NCBI GenBank assembly: GCA_944376125.1 | Contig: CALWBQ010000034.1 | Coordinates: 62,001-126,000, forward strand | Direction: 5' to 3' | Source of the DNA: an uncultured Lachnospiraceae bacterium | GTDB taxonomy: Bacteria > Bacillota > Clostridia > Lachnospirales > Lachnospiraceae | Length of the DNA stretch: 64,000 nucleotides | In this document: positions 61,214 through 64,000 of the stretch, piece after piece | Layout of the letters: each line of letters starts with the position of its first letter | How positions within the stretch are numbered: the first letter of the stretch is position 1 | Made by a program: the position numbers and the translations under genes | Notes under the pieces: model-generated | Told to the model about the DNA's origin: nothing | The model's database searches: none | Seen by the model: the letters and a program-made list of their open reading frames with translations, nothing else

Positions 61214-63169
61214 TCATACACCTGGTCCATTGGTGCTGGTCACTGGGCTTGGCGCCACGGAACCCGGGCCTTCTGGGCTGCTCACCCCAGGCCCTGCAGC
61301 GGTGGTCTCCGTTCCCGGAGCAGCCGGCGCTGTCTGTGCCGGAGCGGTCGGAATCACCGCACCCGGCCCCTCAGGAGATGCCCCAGTCTGGCCTGCTCCC
61401 GGCTCAGATGCGGCGGTAGTCTCAGCCGAGGAACTCTCAGCATTTGACGATTCTGATGGAAGGGAGCCATCGGAAGACGCAATTCCTGGAACTGTCTGGC
61501 CATCTGGGAGAGTCTGACCATCCGGGAGAGTCTGACCATCCGGGAGAGTCTGGCCCGGAAGCGGCACCCACACTCCGGAAGTATTTCTCTTGACAACTGG
61601 AGCATGTCCCTTATACGTGGAAGTGTGATCAATGTCATCGCTCACAGTCTCACCATCCTTGGTGATCACCAGCCGCACTTCCCACTGGCTCCCGCTGCTC
61701 CCGGCGCTGTCCACTACCTCTGTCCCCGGCTGTACCGACTGATCCTCTACATAAGTAGGAGCCGGCGGATCAATGTCCTTTACCTTGGTTGATTTCAAAT
61801 CATATTTTACGCCATCTTCCAAAATCGGGATCGCATAGATGGAAACCGTGCAGGTCTGATTGCTGTAGCTTGCACGAATTCCGATCCCTGCAGATGAATT
61901 GTTGACAAATTCATAATCCGGGCCTCCCCAGCTCACCGTGGCGTCCATACCGGGCGTCACATAGGAAGGCTCAAAAGTGTGGGAACGCCGGACTGTCGTC
62001 TTCAGCCCTGCCCGGACAACCGCATTGTACAGCGTCGTTGAAACCTGGCAGACTCCTCCGCCGATCTCCTGCACCACTTCCCCGTTGCTGTAGGCTGCTG
62101 CAGACTGATACCCTTTCGCCTCTGTTCTCTCACCTACCCGGTCGTTGAAAGAAAAGGACTCCCCAGGCTGAAGGACAATGCCGTCGATGGCCTCACAGGC
62201 CAGGCGAACATTGGTATTTCTCTTGCTGTTAGCTGTTGTCTTTGTTGTGTACGTGCTGACAGTCTTATATTTTTCCCGCGCTTCCGCCTCTGTGATCTCC
62301 GGCTCCACTGTCTCCACCTCTGCCTCAATCACAGCATCAAAATCTTTGGAGTCCAGAGCGCTCTGAATGTCCTTCGCCAGCTTTTCCTGGTTCACAGCCT
62401 GCCCATTTTCGGCGCCGGCAAAGACAAATTTGCCTGCAGACGCGTCAAAACTGCTGATAGAACCGTTTTTAGCAGCCTTATCCCACTGAGCGGCAACAGC
62501 GGTAACCTCGGCAGCCACCGCCTCTTCCAGACCTGATGTGTCCAGTGTGTAAGATTCCTTTGGCTCTCCCTGATAAATCTCCGCCAAAAGTTCGTCTACC
62601 TTAGTCTCCATTAAATTTGTGAGAGCGATCGTCTCCCCATTCCAGGAAACTGTCATATCCCAATGGTACTGCTCTAATATTTTTTCCCTGGCAGCCTCCC
62701 TCGAAAGGCCAGTAATCGTTATATTGTCAACTTTTACTTCCTTCTGGAGCTCCGTCTCAGCTGCGCTGGTAATCTCCTGGGTTTCCTCCGCCTCAGAAGA
62801 ACGGTTTCTGAATGCGAAGACTGCTATCGCAATAGCGATAATCAAGACCACCCCTACGATGGCAATCCACAAATAATTAGGCGTCGGCTTTCTTCTGCGG
62901 TTTCCACCTCGGCCTGAAGAAGAGCTGCGCCTGCTGTAACTGCCGGAAGAGTAAGAAGAGCTGCTTCTGGAGCTCCCCCTGTAGGCCGTCCCGCTTCCCT
63001 TTCCAGAAGAAGTCCCTCTGGCGCGGCTTCCGGAAGAGCTTGTACTCCTGCGGCTGGTGCCCTGAGAAGTCCTGTTTCCGCCCGACAAGGTCCTGGAAAA
63101 CTCCGAAGAACTTCTCACTGCCCTTTGCTGTGAGCCGGCGGCCCGGCTTCTGCGACTTAATTCATCCAT
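61214..63169 (-). CDS. VanW-domain cell envelope protein with putative peptidoglycan-binding region
   Basis: A 651-residue membrane-anchored protein. Residues 1-95 are Ser/Arg/Gly rich and cytoplasmic; the membrane helix is at 98-121. Residues about 135-300 resemble the PG_binding_4 domain; the VanW domain follows (NTNVRLACEAIDGIVLQPGE, FSFNDRVGERT, GGGVCQVSTTLYNAV and ATVSWGGPDYEFVNN). A further beta-rich segment ends in a Pro/Thr/Ser-rich extracellular tail with repeated LPDGQT. VanW is found in some vancomycin-resistance clusters but its role is unknown; no van genes are here, so resistance should not be inferred. Confidence 0.88.
   Translation of the reverse strand: MDELSRRSRAAGSQQRAVRSSSEFSRTLSGGNRTSQGTSRRSTSSSGSRARGTSSGKGSGTAYRGSSRSSSSYSSGSYSRRSSSSGRGGNRRRKPTPNYLWIAIVGVVLIIAIAIAVFAFRNRSSEAEETQEITSAAETELQKEVKVDNITITGLSREAAREKILEQYHWDMTVSWNGETIALTNLMETKVDELLAEIYQGEPKESYTLDTSGLEEAVAAEVTAVAAQWDKAAKNGSISSFDASAGKFVFAGAENGQAVNQEKLAKDIQSALDSKDFDAVIEAEVETVEPEITEAEAREKYKTVSTYTTKTTANSKRNTNVRLACEAIDGIVLQPGESFSFNDRVGERTEAKGYQSAAAYSNGEVVQEIGGGVCQVSTTLYNAVVRAGLKTTVRRSHTFEPSYVTPGMDATVSWGGPDYEFVNNSSAGIGIRASYSNQTCTVSIYAIPILEDGVKYDLKSTKVKDIDPPAPTYVEDQSVQPGTEVVDSAGSSGSQWEVRLVITKDGETVSDDIDHTSTYKGHAPVVKRNTSGVWVPLPGQTLPDGQTLPDGQTLPDGQTVPGIASSDGSLPSESSNAESSSAETTAASEPGAGQTGASPEGPGAVIPTAPAQTAPAAPGTETTAAGPGVSSPEGPGSVAPSPVTSTNGPGV
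61497..61553 (-). repeat. 18-bp tandem repeat encoding LPDGQT in the VanW tail
   Basis: Just over three copies of an 18-bp unit containing GGGAGAGTCTGACCATCC give LPDGQT repeats (with one final variant, TVPG). Copies are nearly identical, which favours slippage and length variation of the exposed tail. Confidence 0.8.
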
Positions 63170-63217
63170 ATACGATTCACCTATCTCTATAACATTATCA
63201 TGTAGTATTCAGATTGT

Positions 63218-63226
63218 AGTATACCA
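63218..63226 (-). promoter_or_regulatory. Extended -10 promoter of the VanW gene
   Basis: TGGTATACT on the minus strand, about 50 bases upstream of the VanW start; the -35 region is weak. Confidence 0.4.
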
Positions 63227-63294
63227 TATTCTGTGTAAAATGGAATGACGAAAATATTAAATTTTTCCGCTAAATCTTTATTTTTTCGTCAGAA

Positions 63295-63323
63295 TTTACT
63301 TATTAATAAAAACATGTTACTAT
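63295..63323 (+). promoter_or_regulatory. Promoter of the PHP-domain gene
   Basis: TTTACT (63295-63300) and TACTAT (63318-63323) with 17-base spacing, 34 bases ahead of the ATG. Confidence 0.5.
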
Positions 63324-63357
63324 TGTGTTACTAATGTATTGCAAGGAGGTTTTTTCT

Positions 63358-64000
63358 ATGTCACTGATTGATCTTCATGTCCATTCCAACGCGTCAGACG
63401 GCACCCTCTCCCCGACAGAGGTTGTTCGCCTGGCCTTCTCTTCCGGCCTCAGCGCCATCGCCCTCACAGATCACGATACTACAGGCGGAATTCCGGAAGC
63501 TCTGTCGGCAGCCGAGGCTGTCGGAATTGAAGTGGTTCCCGGCATAGAGCTTTCCTGCGTTTACGAAAAAACTGAAATTCACATTCTCGGGCTGTTCATA
63601 GATTGGCAAGCGCCCGATTTTCAGGAAGAGCTTTGCAGGCTGCTGGCTGTCCGGGAACAGAGAAATAAAGAAATGCTCAGACGATTTCAGGCTGACGGTT
63701 TTCCTCTCACATACAGCGACCTGACAGGCGGCTGCCCGCACACTGTCGTCACCCGCGCCCATTTTGCCCGCGCCCTGACAGAGAAGGGATTCGCCTCCTC
63801 CATCAGCCAAGCCTTTCAAACATATCTTCAGTACGGAGGCAGATACTGCCTCCGCAAAGAGCTGATTACGCCGGAGCATGCCATGGAGATTCTGACCGCC
63901 AACAAGGCAGTCCCTGTCCTGGCCCACCCATGCCAATATCAATTAGGCTGGGATGAGACGGAAGCTCTGATTGCCTCCCTGTCTTCGCTGGGAATGCAGG
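63358..64000 (+). CDS. PHP-domain phosphoesterase, 3' end cut by the window edge
   Basis: The first 214 residues of a PHP-domain metal-dependent phosphoesterase. Metal ligands appear in LIDLHVHSNASDGTLSP (residues 3-19), ALTDHDTTGG, VPGIELSC and LAHPCQYQ. Relatives of similar sequence (YciV/RnmAV group) act as 5'-3' exonucleases or on 3',5'-bisphosphates; the choice cannot be made from the visible part. The full protein is expected to be about 280 residues. The ATG follows AAGGAGGT by 7 bases. Confidence 0.88.
   Translation, partial: MSLIDLHVHSNASDGTLSPTEVVRLAFSSGLSAIALTDHDTTGGIPEALSAAEAVGIEVVPGIELSCVYEKTEIHILGLFIDWQAPDFQEELCRLLAVREQRNKEMLRRFQADGFPLTYSDLTGGCPHTVVTRAHFARALTEKGFASSISQAFQTYLQYGGRYCLRKELITPEHAMEILTANKAVPVLAHPCQYQLGWDETEALIASLSSLGMQ

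Noticed and set aside
61214-63169. Vancomycin resistance from a VanW-domain protein
   Set aside because: No vanHAX, vanRS or vanY genes are present and the domain is common in susceptible Clostridia.

Overview
The window reads as a chromosomal segment of a mid-GC anaerobic Firmicute, most likely a gut Lachnospiraceae (Clostridium cluster XIVa: Blautia, Enterocloster or Hungatella-like). Support comes from a single-chain pyruvate:ferredoxin oxidoreductase, type III glutamine synthetase, YesMN-type sugar two-component systems, VanW and TPM-like surface proteins, strong AGGAGG-type ribosome binding sites and U-tailed intrinsic terminators. The genus is inference. There are no rRNA or tRNA genes, CRISPR arrays, phages or insertion sequences. 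Fifty protein genes are supported, mostly on the minus strand; the first (gltB) and last (a PHP-domain protein) run off the edges.

Layout. 1-8650 is a glutamine hub: pyrG and gltB on the minus strand, type III glnA and purF on the plus strand, back to back around a 465-bp region with a promoter and a terminator-bearing leader on each side. The glnA leader resembles an ANTAR-protein antitermination target. 8691-16427 is mostly housekeeping (methyltransferase, UPF0210/ACT pair, WalJ, CoaE, citrate synthase, a four-SH3 NlpC/P60 hydrolase) and carries a tandem palindromic repeat at 9961-10204. 16574-20562 is a phosphate operon (Na/Pi cotransporter, response regulator, sensor kinase) behind three helically phased TGTAAA/TTTACA motifs. 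20570-29847 holds an M19 dipeptidase, a PspA/TPM-like envelope pair, an SLH-protein plus MacAB-like exporter operon, and metY.

31095-42748 is a sulfated, uronic-acid glycan locus: an ABC transporter without its own ATPase, a GH88 unsaturated glucuronyl hydrolase, a Cys-type sulfatase and a DUF2264 protein, with a divergent YesMN pair. No polysaccharide lyase is present, so it looks like a system for oligosaccharides released by others. 42835-46307 is a GntR (YtrA-type) regulated ABC exporter, followed by a bacteriohemerythrin.

46993-56963 is the most intriguing unit: an apparent eleven-gene minus-strand operon with a PRD regulator, an RDD membrane protein, a lactose/cellobiose-family PTS (IIA, IIB, IIC), a stand-alone GrdB-like domain, a glycosylasparaginase-type Ntn hydrolase, an M20 dipeptidase, CutC, YitT and a MupG-type 6-phospho-muramidase. 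I infer uptake and dismantling of an amino sugar linked to amino acids (a muropeptide or glyco-amino acid). 57165-64000 contains nifJ, a candidate divergent small RNA, a VanW protein and the start of a PHP-domain phosphoesterase.

All family assignments come from reading the translations and motifs; no database search was run. Promoters and RNA structures were found by eye.
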